In this document: one piece after another, positions 1-7,086 of the stretch | Layout of the letters: every line of letters starts with the position of its first letter | Numbering within the stretch: position 1 is the stretch's first letter | Source: Pseudomonadota bacterium | GTDB lineage: Bacteria; Pseudomonadota; Alphaproteobacteria; Ferrovibrionales; Ferrovibrionaceae | DNA: 17,413 nucleotides | Direction: 5' to 3' | Assembly: GCA_023433835.1 (NCBI GenBank) | Contig: JAEYTW010000558.1 | Span: 1-17,413 of the forward strand | Translations under genes and position numbers: made by a program | Notes under the pieces: generated by a model | What the model saw: only the letters and a program-made list of their open reading frames with translations | The model's database searches: none | Told to the model about the DNA's origin: nothing

Positions 1-40
1 GCGGCGGCCCGCCGGGGACGATGCCGCCAGCGGGCCGCAT
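1..40 (-). CDS. possible start of the next head gene (partial, very tentative)
   Basis: An ATG at 40-38 on the minus strand opens a frame with no stop to the window edge; its first residues are MRPAGGIVPGGPP. It follows the S49 protease stop by about 40 bases, where a decoration or capsid gene often sits in phage head operons. There is no convincing ribosome binding site and only 13 codons are visible, so this may be nothing. Confidence 0.15.
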   Translation of the reverse strand, partial: MRPAGGIVPGGPP

Positions 41-79
41 TCTGGCCCGGGACCGATCGGGGCCGCGCCTCAGCCACGA

Positions 80-1543
80 TCAGCCGCCGTTTCGCTGGGC
101 GCGCATCTCGGCCGCCTTCACCATGGCGGCGCTGACGAGTGAGCCGGCCTGCGCGGACGGCATCGTCTCGGGGTGCGACGTGATCGCCTCCCGGTTGCCC
201 TCCGACGCGATCGCGTCCACCAGCGTGTGGCGGACCTTTTCGAGAGGCGTGCGCGCGGCGATGAAAGCAGCAGCTCGACCGGGCATCTTGGCAATGCTGC
301 ATGCCTCGTTCACAGCCGCCACATAGGCCACCCCCTCGTCGAACCCTTGGGGCTGCCGGGCAGCGGCTCGCCGGGCCGGCGGCCGGGCCGAGGCCTCGCG
401 GCCTTCGTCTTCATCGTCCTGTTCATCCTCGCACTGACCGTCATCCCGGCAGGCGTCGGGCGTGGGGCAACCGTCGCAGGGTTTGAACTCGGCCGGATCG
501 TCTTCCGGGTCATCGGCCGCCCGCGGGACCAGGGCTTTGCGAGAGACCTTGGCGCGGGCCGCCCGGTTCCCCGCAGGCGAGCGGGCCGGCGCGGTTGCCC
601 GGATATCCTCGCGGAGCGCAACCAAGGCCTGATCGAAGCTGGCCACCTCGTCCGCCAGCCCGACCGAGACGGCCGCGGTGTCGTCGAAGCAATCGGCCTC
701 GGTGCCGAGCACCGCATCAACGGTCATGCCGGTACGGTACTTCGCCACGTGCTCGGCGAACTTCAGCCGGCCGTCATCAACCGAGGCCTGAAAGCCGGCC
801 ATCGCTTCGGCGCTCAGTTCGGCATGCGACCAGCCGTCCACCTTGCGGGCGCCGGAGTAAATCGCGGTGAATTTGAGCCCCCAATCCTGGTCGAGCCCCG
901 ACATGTCCAGATGGATCAGCACGACGCCGATGGAGCCGACCGTTGCCATGCGCGGCACGAACACCCGATCGGCCGCGCAGGCAATGCCATAGCCGGCCGA
1001 GGCGGCCAGAGGGTTGGCGACGGCATAGACCGGCACGGCCTGGCGCACCGCGGCGATTCGGTCGGCGCAGTCCATCATGTTGGCGGCGTGGCCACCGGGC
1101 GTGTCCATGTCGAGCATGATCCCCTTGACCCGGGGATCGGTGCCCGCAGCCTCGGCGACCAGCGGCAATGTGTCGTAGGTCATCAGGTCGAGATAGCGGG
1201 TCCACCAGTCCGAGCGGGCCAGCAGCGGGCCGACAACTGAGATGATGGCGATGCCGTCCGGCGTCAGTCCGTACCAGCCCGCGCCGGCATCGATCGGCTC
1301 GGCATCGGCCATGGACGACAGGCGCTCGATCTGCGCATTGCGTTTGACCTGGGCAAACTCGGACAGCTCGCCACCGGCACCACCACCAGCGGCCGGGCGC
1401 TGGGCGTCGCCCATTTGCTGGCTCAGCCGCTGCATTTCAGCCTGCACCCTGAAGGGGTCTATATGCAGCTTTGTCGCGGCAAAATGACCCGCAACGAACG
1501 CGGCGCTGCGCTCAAGCGCGCCGGTAGCAAAGATCGTCGTCAT
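80..1543 (-). CDS. S49 family phage capsid maturation protease
   Basis: A 487-residue serine peptidase of the SppA/S49 type, the lambda gpC-like class that processes the prohead. The S49 core spans about residues 95-310. The nucleophile lies in NPLAASAGYG (Ser182) and the general base is the Lys in SGARKVDG (Lys234); the 52-residue spacing suits the family. MDTPGG (146-151) is the oxyanion-side motif. The C-terminal part, about 400-440 (AAAFIAARTPLEKVRHTL), matches the tail module usual in phage S49 proteins. Between core and tail is an acidic, Cys-containing linker (residues 340-385, Cys 356, 359, 365, 371). AGGGAGAA lies seven bases before the ATG. The gene follows the 219-residue gene by 28 bases. 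No portal gene precedes it, although in lambda-like gene orders the portal is directly upstream. Family assignment is firm; the role in capsid assembly is inferred from family and context. Confidence 0.92.
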   Translation of the reverse strand: MTTIFATGALERSAAFVAGHFAATKLHIDPFRVQAEMQRLSQQMGDAQRPAAGGGAGGELSEFAQVKRNAQIERLSSMADAEPIDAGAGWYGLTPDGIAIISVVGPLLARSDWWTRYLDLMTYDTLPLVAEAAGTDPRVKGIMLDMDTPGGHAANMMDCADRIAAVRQAVPVYAVANPLAASAGYGIACAADRVFVPRMATVGSIGVVLIHLDMSGLDQDWGLKFTAIYSGARKVDGWSHAELSAEAMAGFQASVDDGRLKFAEHVAKYRTGMTVDAVLGTEADCFDDTAAVSVGLADEVASFDQALVALREDIRATAPARSPAGNRAARAKVSRKALVPRAADDPEDDPAEFKPCDGCPTPDACRDDGQCEDEQDDEDEGREASARPPARRAAARQPQGFDEGVAYVAAVNEACSIAKMPGRAAAFIAARTPLEKVRHTLVDAIASEGNREAITSHPETMPSAQAGSLVSAAMVKAAEMRAQRNGG

Positions 1544-1571
1544 CGTCTTGGTTCTCCCTGGTGGTGGCGCG

Positions 1572-2231
1572 TCACAACCCGGCCGCGCCTGGCGCGTCGA
1601 GATGCAACAGCGGCGGCGGGCTGGCGATGTCCCCCGAAAAGAACATGGTCCGCACCCGGTCGGCGTCGGCGTCGAATCGACCTGCCGCGATAATGCGACC
1701 CATCAGCGACGCGACCGCTTCATAGTCCGAGGCCCCGGCGCTGGGCACGGTCATCCCGTGAAGAGCGTAGGAGCCAATATCCACGCCCGAAGCCGCGCCG
1801 AGCTCGTCGACGATCGCCCGCCGCCGAGCAAGCAGGCCTTCCAATTCCGCCACCGACAGGTCGACCTTGCGGGCAACGTCGGCCAGCTCGGCAGTCAGCT
1901 TGCCCGCGCGCTCGACTGCATCCCGCGCACGCTGGGCGGCCTCGGCCTGGCCCGCTGCGGCCAAGCGGCGGTCGATTTCGTTCAAGGCTTCCGTGGCGCG
2001 CTCGATAGCCAGCCTCGATGCGGCAACGATCTTGTCGGCGGCGGCGATTTCGGCCTCGGTGCCGAGCAACGCCCGCTGCCGATGGTCGATCGCGGCGGCT
2101 TCGTCGCGGCGTGCATCCGCGATACAGGCCTCGGCCTCGCCCCGCAGCTTCTGCAGGTCGGCCGAGGTCTTTATGGCGGTCCGCCCCGACAGCTTCTTGA
2201 TAAGGCCGGCGAAGGTGTCGGCGAACGTCAT
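1572..2231 (-). CDS. uncharacterised coiled-coil phage protein
   Basis: 219 residues, not recognised. Residues 20-145 are almost continuous Ala/Glu/Arg-rich helix with heptad-like spacing (for example EGLLARRRAIVDELGAA), so a long coiled coil is likely. The last 70 residues look globular and contain YEAVASLMGRIIAAGRFD, ending in a Pro/Ala-rich tail. Its start overlaps the stop of the 138-residue gene in an ATGA junction, indicating translational coupling, and the S49 protease follows 28 bases later. Position just before a capsid protease is compatible with a head morphogenesis or scaffold-like role, but nothing in the sequence proves it. Confidence 0.7.
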   Translation of the reverse strand: MTFADTFAGLIKKLSGRTAIKTSADLQKLRGEAEACIADARRDEAAAIDHRQRALLGTEAEIAAADKIVAASRLAIERATEALNEIDRRLAAAGQAEAAQRARDAVERAGKLTAELADVARKVDLSVAELEGLLARRRAIVDELGAASGVDIGSYALHGMTVPSAGASDYEAVASLMGRIIAAGRFDADADRVRTMFFSGDIASPPPLLHLDAPGAAGL

Positions 2232-2644
2232 TGCCCGCCCCGCTGATAGGCTTCCAGCGCCGCCGCCACGAGACCGCCCGGCCGATCGGTGGAAGCGTGG
2301 GCCTCGGCTGTCCCGTGATGCTCGGCCTGGGCGGCAAGCATCGAATCCCGTTTGGCCTCGGCCGCAGCGATGAGCGCGCCCTTGGTTGCCTGCGGGGTGT
2401 CATCCGGCCCGGTGGAGCCAGGGGCAGGCCGCAGACCGCCGGCCGGCGGCAGTCCGTAAGCTGCCCGGGCCGCGCTTATGAGGCTGCCCGGCCGGGCGAA
2501 GTCGGCGGCCGGCGCGCGGTTCGGAGCGTCGGTACCGGCGCGGCGACGCGGCGTACCCGCCGGCGCACCCGCCGGCGCGTCGATGCCGGCCGAAGCGCGC
2601 AGGGCTTGAATGCGGGACCGCTGGTCAGGCGTGAGATTGGGCAT
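2228..2644 (-). CDS. uncharacterised Ala/Pro-rich phage protein, first gene of a second unit
   Basis: 138 residues, not recognised. I chose the ATG at 2644 because GGAAGGGAAG sits just upstream; the frame stays open much further upstream but has no better start and runs through obvious non-coding sequence. The N-terminus (MPNLTPDQRSRIQALRA) is a short charged helix. A low-complexity Pro/Ala/Arg stretch follows (residues 22-50). Three similar short helices are then spaced along the protein: SLISAARAAYG (54-64), ALIAAAEAKRD (90-100) and GLVAAALEAYQ (124-134). These may be a repeated binding helix. The stop overlaps the next start (ATGA). It heads the unit that includes the S49 protease. Confidence 0.7.
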   Translation of the reverse strand: MPNLTPDQRSRIQALRASAGIDAPAGAPAGTPRRRAGTDAPNRAPAADFARPGSLISAARAAYGLPPAGGLRPAPGSTGPDDTPQATKGALIAAAEAKRDSMLAAQAEHHGTAEAHASTDRPGGLVAAALEAYQRGGQ

Positions 2645-3012
2645 GTTGGCTTCCCTTCCGTCCGCTCGGGACTGATCGCGCCGCGTGGTCGCGATTGGCG
2701 ACGCGGTCGCATGGACGATGCGACCATGTCGGCAAGGCCGCTGATCGCTGTTCGGTGTCGCTCGCGCGCCGCCCGGGGTTGCCGGGCGCGAGGTCGTGAA
2801 AATGCCGGCCGCGCAGGATTCATCAGTCCCGCCGCCGGCTGTTGGCTGTTTTTGGGGGCGGGCCACCTGCCAACTGGGCCCGTGCTCGCGTTGCACACCG
2901 CGAACGGATGGTGACGGCACCCGGTTAAGGAGAAACCGGTGCCGCCTGTCGGTGTTTTTGAGCGCGGACACCGCCGACTGGTCCGCTTCGCCCACCGAAG
3001 GCGAAAACCTAT
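2645..3012 (-). promoter_or_regulatory. non-coding interval with an operator-like palindrome and hairpins
   Basis: No convincing gene lies in these 368 bases. A perfect inverted repeat GGTCGCAT-GGACG-ATGCGACC is at 2705-2725, about 60-80 bases upstream of the 2644 start, and a related pair of half-sites lies near 2685-2705 (GGTCGCGATTGGCGACGC). A GC-rich hairpin (GCCCGG/CCGGGC arms) is near 2776-2792. Towards the upstream gene, 2916-2926 pairs with 2934-2943 (one bulged C), and 2948-2978 holds a weaker hairpin next to a five-T run. I read this as the end of the early unit plus the regulated promoter of the S49 unit. The -35 and -10 elements are not clear. Confidence 0.5.
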
Positions 3013-3741
3013 TCAATGACCTGATCCGGTCTGGGAGTTGCCGCACCATTCCAGCTCGGCGACGAAGTCCGCGTACTTCTCGACCATCGCCCACGCCGCG
3101 GTGTTGTTGGCGGCGGCGCCGGAGGCGACGAGGCGCTGAACGAGACCGGCGGCGTAGGGCCAGTTCCGCAGCCGTCCCAAGCCCTCGCTGCCGCCGCTCC
3201 GGCTGTTCGTCGTCGGCGCGGCTGCCGGCGCAGGTTCCGCGCCGCCCGTCCACCGTTCCAGTTGGGCCCTGAGCTTGTCGCAAGACACGCCTGCGACGAT
3301 CTCAGCGCCATGGCCATGACGTCGCGCCTCCTGGTGGCAGGCATGGACGGTCGCGACAGCGGTTTCAAGGGTGCGCAGCGCGTCGAGTGCTTGGCATGCC
3401 GCCACGGTGCGCAGCGGCTTCAATGCCTCGAAAACGCGGGTCGCATGCTCAAGACGGGGCGCGTGGATCTCGGTCCGCAAAGTCGCAATCTCGCCTTCCA
3501 GGGCCGCCACCGCCTTCCGCTGCGCCTCCCGGGCGACCTCCGCGGCATCCCCCTTCGCTAGTTGATCAAGCATCGTCACCGCCGCCGACCATTCCGCCCG
3601 CAGGGCTTCAAGGCGATCCTCGGCGGCCTGCAGCTCGGCGGGCCGGGTGACGGTTGCGGAGATGGACGAGGCCGAAACGGGCACCTGGTGGTCAGGGTGC
3701 TCGACTTGGGGCTGGGGGCGCTCGAAAGTCTCGGCGGGCAT
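3013..3741 (-). CDS. uncharacterised protein with central coiled coil
   Basis: 242 residues, not recognised. The ATG at 3741 is supported by CAGGAGACGAC directly upstream. Residues 1-32 are Pro/Ser-rich and probably disordered. Residues 33-140 are a long Ala/Glu/Arg/Leu helix (AELQAAEDRLEALRAEW onward), a likely coiled coil. After a Pro/Ala/Ser linker (168-185), the last 55 residues form a small domain (GLGRLRNWPYAAGLVQRLVASGAAANNTAAWAMVEKYADFVAELEW, given here as part of residues 187-232). It is the last gene of the early unit of module B; the next gene lies 368 bases away. Function unknown. Confidence 0.65.
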   Translation of the reverse strand: MPAETFERPQPQVEHPDHQVPVSASSISATVTRPAELQAAEDRLEALRAEWSAAVTMLDQLAKGDAAEVAREAQRKAVAALEGEIATLRTEIHAPRLEHATRVFEALKPLRTVAACQALDALRTLETAVATVHACHQEARRHGHGAEIVAGVSCDKLRAQLERWTGGAEPAPAAAPTTNSRSGGSEGLGRLRNWPYAAGLVQRLVASGAAANNTAAWAMVEKYADFVAELEWCGNSQTGSGH

Positions 3742-3806
3742 GTCGTCTCCTGAGGGTTGAGGCATCCTGATCGCTGGGACGAACCCCGCACAGTCACGCG
3801 TGACGG

Positions 3807-4043
3807 TCAGTCGTTGGTGTCGGCCATCTGGTCGATCAGCTCGGACAGGCATGCCGCCACCCGCGCGGGATCGGCGGTTTCATCGGGCGTCAAGCGGCCC
3901 GTCCGGATGAGCCAGTCAGCAACCTTGAACTCCCGCACCACCAGCCGAAGGCAGACTTGATCCGCGGCGGCGCGTTGCCGGCGGCGGCGCTGGCGCGCGG
4001 CCGCATGCCGGCGCTGTTCGCTGGCAGGATCTGGAACGGCCAT
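3807..4043 (-). CDS. small basic conserved-looking protein
   Basis: 78 residues from the ATG at 4043; an alternative ATG at 4049 adds two residues. GGAG lies upstream at a usable distance for both. The N-terminal third is strongly basic (ASEQRRHAAARQRRRRQRA), followed by a compact helical part with VREFKVADWLIRTGRLTPDET and a C-terminal helix (ARVAACLSELIDQMA). The W-L-I-R-x-G-R-L pattern resembles the turn of an HTH-like fold, but I do not recognise the family. It sits between the RepA-like gene and the coiled-coil gene, so a DNA-metabolism role is an inference only. Confidence 0.6.
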   Translation of the reverse strand: MAVPDPASEQRRHAAARQRRRRQRAAADQVCLRLVVREFKVADWLIRTGRLTPDETADPARVAACLSELIDQMADTND

Positions 4044-4123
4044 CAGCATCGTCTCCGGCGGCGGCAAACGGGAACGTGGCCGCGTTCGGGCAGCGCGTGG
4101 CGCTGGGGCGGCAGGTTGATCAT
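4043..4123 (-). CDS. possible 26-residue leader-like ORF
   Basis: An ATG at 4123 opens a 26-codon frame (starts MINLPPQRHALPERGHVPV and ends in an Arg-rich Cys tail). Its TGA overlaps the ATG of the next gene at 4043 (TGATG). That overlap matches the coupling style of the window. The ribosome binding site is weak and the composition is unremarkable, so it may be a chance frame. Confidence 0.3.
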   Translation of the reverse strand: MINLPPQRHALPERGHVPVCRRRRRC

Positions 4124-4160
4124 TTCCGGAGGTGGCGGACCGGGGACCGGCGCAGGGGCC

Positions 4161-4874
4161 TCAGCGGGGCCGCATTTCACGAGAGACGAGAACGAACACA
4201 CCGCCAGCCAGGCCGAGCGGCATGATGCGCGTGCCGGGGATCTGGCCGGGCGTGCTGATCGTGAGGCACCAGGCGCGACGACGAGCGCCGCCGCTGGGAT
4301 CGCGGCCGGACGATGACAGCGTCAATCGGCCACCTGCAGCGTCAATGCCTGCACCGGGCGGGGCGATCAGCAGCACGGCCGCGCCGGTCCGCCACGCCAA
4401 CCAACGGGCATTGCCGGCGATGACCGCGGCAGGGCCAGCAGGCACGGCGCCGAGCACCACCAGGGCCGCGCCCATGTCGCCGGCAAGCTCGACCAGCGCC
4501 GGCCAGTAGCCCGCCGCGTTGCCCGGGGTAGCGCGATCGCCGCAGATGGCCAGCGCGTCGTCACCAACCAGCGCCGCCCAATGCAGGGCCCGCAGCTCCG
4601 CCGGACCGCCGGCCGCCTGATTGATCGCCTCACGGCGCCGATGCGCTCGCCGAAGGCCTGAGGCGGCGGCCACGGCCAACACGGGGCCGCGCCGCGTCAC
4701 GACGTCGAGCCACGGCCGCCCGCTCGCAACCGCGGCTGCGACCTGGTGCGCCAGGAGAGAACACGCGGCCGGATGGCCCGCCAGCACGGAGAGCAACCCG
4801 CCGGGGATCGGCATGCCGGCGGCGGGAGTTTCGGCGGCGAGCGGCACGCCTGCGCCTTCGGCGGTGATCTTCAT
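4161..4874 (-). CDS. RepA-like (RecA-fold) protein with degenerate Walker A
   Basis: 237 residues. The start at 4874 has GAGG eight bases upstream. The layout resembles plasmid/phage RepA-type (AAA_25) helicases: a nucleotide-binding-loop position followed by a helix and SGRPWL (51-56), a strand RRGPVLAVAA (61-70), a Walker B-like strand ALVVLGAV (137-144), a sensor-type strand AAVLLIAPP (165-173), and a final strand near GGVFVLV (224-230). Where the P-loop GxxxxGKS should be, the sequence is LAGHPAACSL (31-40), with no Lys. The acidic residue expected after Walker B is also absent. It follows two replication genes, which fits. I infer a catalytically inactive RepA relative; the fold assignment is from pattern only. 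Confidence 0.5.
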   Translation of the reverse strand: MKITAEGAGVPLAAETPAAGMPIPGGLLSVLAGHPAACSLLAHQVAAAVASGRPWLDVVTRRGPVLAVAAASGLRRAHRRREAINQAAGGPAELRALHWAALVGDDALAICGDRATPGNAAGYWPALVELAGDMGAALVVLGAVPAGPAAVIAGNARWLAWRTGAAVLLIAPPGAGIDAAGGRLTLSSSGRDPSGGARRRAWCLTISTPGQIPGTRIMPLGLAGGVFVLVSREMRPR

Positions 4875-4920
4875 CAGAAGCCTCGCGTTGCGATGCCGGG
4901 GCGGTCGAGTTGGAACGCGG

Positions 4921-5889
4921 TCAGCCGCTGAAGCCGATAGGCGGCGGTACCAGGGCCACCGCCGCAGGCGCGACAGCGAACGTTGCCGCCTCGCAGGACA
5001 GCCGGCCGAGCACCAGCGCGACGGCTTCCCGCACCTGGTCGGCCGCAACGCTGCAGGCGCCGGGCTGGCCGTCCGAAACCTCGGCCCTGGCGACGATCGC
5101 CGCGCCGTGGGCGTCCCGGCCATCGGCCAAGGCCTCGGCCAGCGCCAGCACCTCGAGCGTGCCCCATCGGGCGGCTTGGGCCAGCGCGTCGGCGCGACCG
5201 AACAGCGATGCGCGGCCCCACGCCCGCACGGCCCATGGCGTCATGCTGGCCAGCGCCATCCGGGCGGCGATGCTGTCGGCGACACGAAACGCGCGATAGC
5301 CGGCGGCTCCGGCCCGGAAAAGGCCGGCCTCGGGCAGCACGCCACGCCACGCTTCGGCAAGCACCTTGTCCATGCCGGCGGCGAACTCATCCTCGCGGCG
5401 GCGAGCCTCGGCCTCGGCCAGCGCGACAGCATGGCGGCGGGCATGCGCGTCCAACTGGCGAGTGACGCCGGCATAGAGCACCCGCCGTTCGGTCATGATC
5501 GCTTCGGCCGCCTCGACGAACTCGGCCACGGCGGGCACGAACTTGACCAGCCTGACCACCTGTCGAGCCGCCGACCTGACCACGTCGGGCGGATAGCCCT
5601 GCATGGTCGCGGCCATCGTCGCCATGTAGACCTCGGGCAGCGGGTCGGGCCGGATCGGATAGGCCTCCATCAGCTTGATGAACAGCAGGTCGGCGACATG
5701 CTCCGGCGTCCTGGCGGACAGGGCAGCCTCAAGCTCGCGCCGGGCGGCAGTCAGCAGCGGAACCGGCAAGAGCGGCTGATTGTCCAGCACCTGCGAGGCG
5801 GCAACGCGCAGCGCGGCCGCGTTTGCCCTGGCCACGGCCATGTCAGGCTCGGCAGGCTCGAACGCCGGCAGGCGGGTTATGATGCTCAT
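4921..5889 (-). CDS. uncharacterised replication-module protein, possible helicase-loader analogue
   Basis: 322 residues. The ATG at 5889 overlaps the stop of the O-like gene (ATGA), so the two are translationally coupled. Residues 64-130 contain EAYPIRPDPLPEVYM, QGYPPDVVRSAARQVVR and KFVPAVAEFVEAAE, a pattern of phage proteins that sit immediately after O-type initiators. Residues 138-185 are a charged helix (RRREDEF), probably a coiled coil. A second helical domain covers about 195-300. No P-loop is visible. Position after an O-like gene mirrors lambda P, the DnaB loader, and that is the basis of the suggestion. The remaining sequence is not recognised. Confidence 0.5.
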   Translation of the reverse strand: MSIITRLPAFEPAEPDMAVARANAAALRVAASQVLDNQPLLPVPLLTAARRELEAALSARTPEHVADLLFIKLMEAYPIRPDPLPEVYMATMAATMQGYPPDVVRSAARQVVRLVKFVPAVAEFVEAAEAIMTERRVLYAGVTRQLDAHARRHAVALAEAEARRREDEFAAGMDKVLAEAWRGVLPEAGLFRAGAAGYRAFRVADSIAARMALASMTPWAVRAWGRASLFGRADALAQAARWGTLEVLALAEALADGRDAHGAAIVARAEVSDGQPGACSVAADQVREAVALVLGRLSCEAATFAVAPAAVALVPPPIGFSG

Positions 5890-6785
5890 AACTCGGCTGC
5901 CTTTTTGCGGGCCCGCGCCTCCGGCGTGTCGGCGAGAATGCCGAAGGCGCCACGGCTGGCCGATTCGACGCCGCAATCGGCGCGCTGGTCGGCCTGGTCA
6001 TCGTGGTTGCCTTCCATCAGGCGAGCGAAGTTGTCGACGTTGACCAGCCAATCGAAGGAACGGCGCTTGCCGATCAGCTCCTTGCTGGCTTCGAAGCGCT
6101 GAAGCGCGATGCGCCAGCCGGCCAGGCCCCCGGCGGAGAGCATCCGGGCATGGATCGCGCCGCGCCGCCTGGGGGTGCGATGCTGGACAAGCGGCAGGTC
6201 GAGACGTCCGGCCAGCTCGTTCCATGCGTCAATGCCGAGGTCCACCGGATCGGGCCTCGCGAGGGGTTCGCCCAGCAGGTCGGTGCCGACCGCCTCGCTA
6301 CCCCCTTCCGGCACCAAGAGAGGGGAAAGGGGAGAGCCCCTTTTTTTATAGTCTGTGTTCTTAGTCTTTATGGGTGTCACTGTGACGGGGGTACGGGTGT
6401 CATCATGACGGGGGTACGGGTGTCGCAGTGACGGGGGTACCCCCGTCATGGTGACGGGGGTACGGGTGTCACTGTGACGGGGGTCGGCACCATCAGGTAC
6501 CGCCATCAGGGCGGCGACAACGTCGAGATTGATGCGGTATTCGGTCGGCCGTTTTGCCCCTGCATCGGCCGGTCGGACCTCGGTCAGAATTCCGGCATCG
6601 AGCATGGCGATGATCGCCCGTTGCACCGTGCGTTCGGCGATGCTGCAATCCCGGACCAGACGGCCGATGGTCGGAAAGACGCGCGTGCCATCATCGGCCG
6701 CGAACCATGCCATGCGGGTCAAGACGGCTTTCTGCGCCGGCTCAAGCCGCATCGGCCATACCAGGTCGAGCACGCTGGCGCTCAC
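5886..6785 (-). CDS. lambda O-like replication initiator with winged-helix N-terminus
   Basis: 299 residues from a GTG at 6785; an ATG 33 bases inside is possible but would cut into the conserved LDLVWPMRL start. Residues 4-95 form a winged helix: LEPAQKAVLTRMAW, then FPTIGRLVRDCSIAERTVQR as the recognition region, then MLDAGILTEV as the wing. Residues 100-138 are encoded by five tandem 23-bp DNA repeats and form a low-complexity linker. The C-terminal part (about 185-262) holds AWNELAGRLDLP, RGAIHARM and SFDWLVNVDNFARLMEGN, the usual tail of phage replication proteins ending in an F-W-L-N-F-EGN pattern. Like lambda O, the protein probably binds the repeats within its own gene and recruits the next gene product. 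The start overlaps nothing; the stop is coupled to the 322-residue gene. Confidence 0.78.
   Translation of the reverse strand: MSASVLDLVWPMRLEPAQKAVLTRMAWFAADDGTRVFPTIGRLVRDCSIAERTVQRAIIAMLDAGILTEVRPADAGAKRPTEYRINLDVVAALMAVPDGADPRHSDTRTPVTMTGVPPSLRHPYPRHDDTRTPVTVTPIKTKNTDYKKRGSPLSPLLVPEGGSEAVGTDLLGEPLARPDPVDLGIDAWNELAGRLDLPLVQHRTPRRRGAIHARMLSAGGLAGWRIALQRFEASKELIGKRRSFDWLVNVDNFARLMEGNHDDQADQRADCGVESASRGAFGILADTPEARARKKAAEL
6341..6371. other. AT-rich tract beside the iterons (candidate unwinding element)
   Basis: Thirty bases of mostly A/T (TTTTTTTATAG onward, ending CTTTATG) inside the O-like gene, in a region otherwise around 65-70 % G+C. It abuts the 23-bp repeat block on its downstream side relative to the gene. 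Lambda ori has the same order: iterons, then an AT-rich segment, all inside gene O. Function as an unwinding element is inferred. Confidence 0.6.
6372..6486. repeat. five tandem 23-bp iterons, candidate replication origin
   Basis: Five head-to-tail units of exactly 23 bp: 6372-6394, 6395-6417, 6418-6440, 6441-6463, 6464-6486. The common core is TGACGGGGGTAC, with GGGTGTC at the left of four units. Each unit contains an interrupted dyad: GTCAC-T-GTGAC, GTCAT-C-ATGAC, GTCGC-A-GTGAC, GTCAT-G-GTGAC, GTCAC-T-GTGAC. Because 23 is not a multiple of three, the units are read in three different frames, so conservation is at DNA rather than protein level. This is the layout of lambda-type iterons bound by an initiator dimer. 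There are no unique spacers, so it is not CRISPR. Confidence 0.8.
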
Positions 6786-6840
6786 GAGCCACCGCGATCC
6801 GTTCGGGTCGGCCAGGGCGGGCCAGCGCGGCGGGAAGCGG

Positions 6841-7080
6841 TCACGCCAGCAGCCCGCAGGATCTCGCCTCGCCTACGGCCAAGCCCAGCCCGTCGACCAG
6901 CGCCGGCAGCATGTCGACCGCGACGTTGACGCCGCTGCGGCCGGGCTTCATCTCGCCGGCAGCGTCCCGGTACCAGACGCGCAGGGACACGAGGCTGCGG
7001 CCTCTGTATTCGTTCAGGGTGACGCGGATTTCTTCCCGGCCGTTCGGCTTCGGGATCGTGGCAACGACGATATCCGGCAT
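6841..7080 (-). CDS. PC4-family (p15) ssDNA-binding protein
   Basis: 79 residues. AAGAGG touches the ATG at 7086 but is ideally placed for the ATG at 7080, so I use 7080. Residues 12-65 match the PC4/p15 fold: strand EEIRVTLNEYRGRSLVSLRVWYRD, turn with GEMKPGRSGVNV, then the C-terminal helix DMLPALVDGL. In the family, such proteins bind single-stranded DNA as dimers and act in transcription or replication. It lies 55 bases before the O-like initiator, which suits ssDNA handling at the origin. The C-terminal extension (GLAVGEARSCGLLA) is not part of the fold. Function in phage replication is an inference. Confidence 0.7.
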   Translation of the reverse strand: MPDIVVATIPKPNGREEIRVTLNEYRGRSLVSLRVWYRDAAGEMKPGRSGVNVAVDMLPALVDGLGLAVGEARSCGLLA

Positions 7081-7086
7081 GGGCAT

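Noticed and set aside
173..1240. Plus-strand open frame of 355 codons
   Set aside because: It lies entirely opposite the S49 protease and shows the Arg/Gly-rich composition of a shadow.
2796..3272. Plus-strand frame covering the non-coding interval at 2645-3012
   Set aside because: It continues as an antisense Arg-rich shadow of the 242-residue gene; the AGGAGA it follows lies in a hairpin loop and has no good start at the right distance.
4621..6102. Long plus-strand open frame of 493 codons
   Set aside because: It is antisense to the RepA-like, 322-residue and O-like genes, is Arg/Gly/His-rich, and has no family pattern; long shadow frames are expected at this G+C.
6372..6486. The 23-bp repeats as a CRISPR array
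   Set aside because: Units are contiguous, with no unique spacers, and lie inside a coding sequence.
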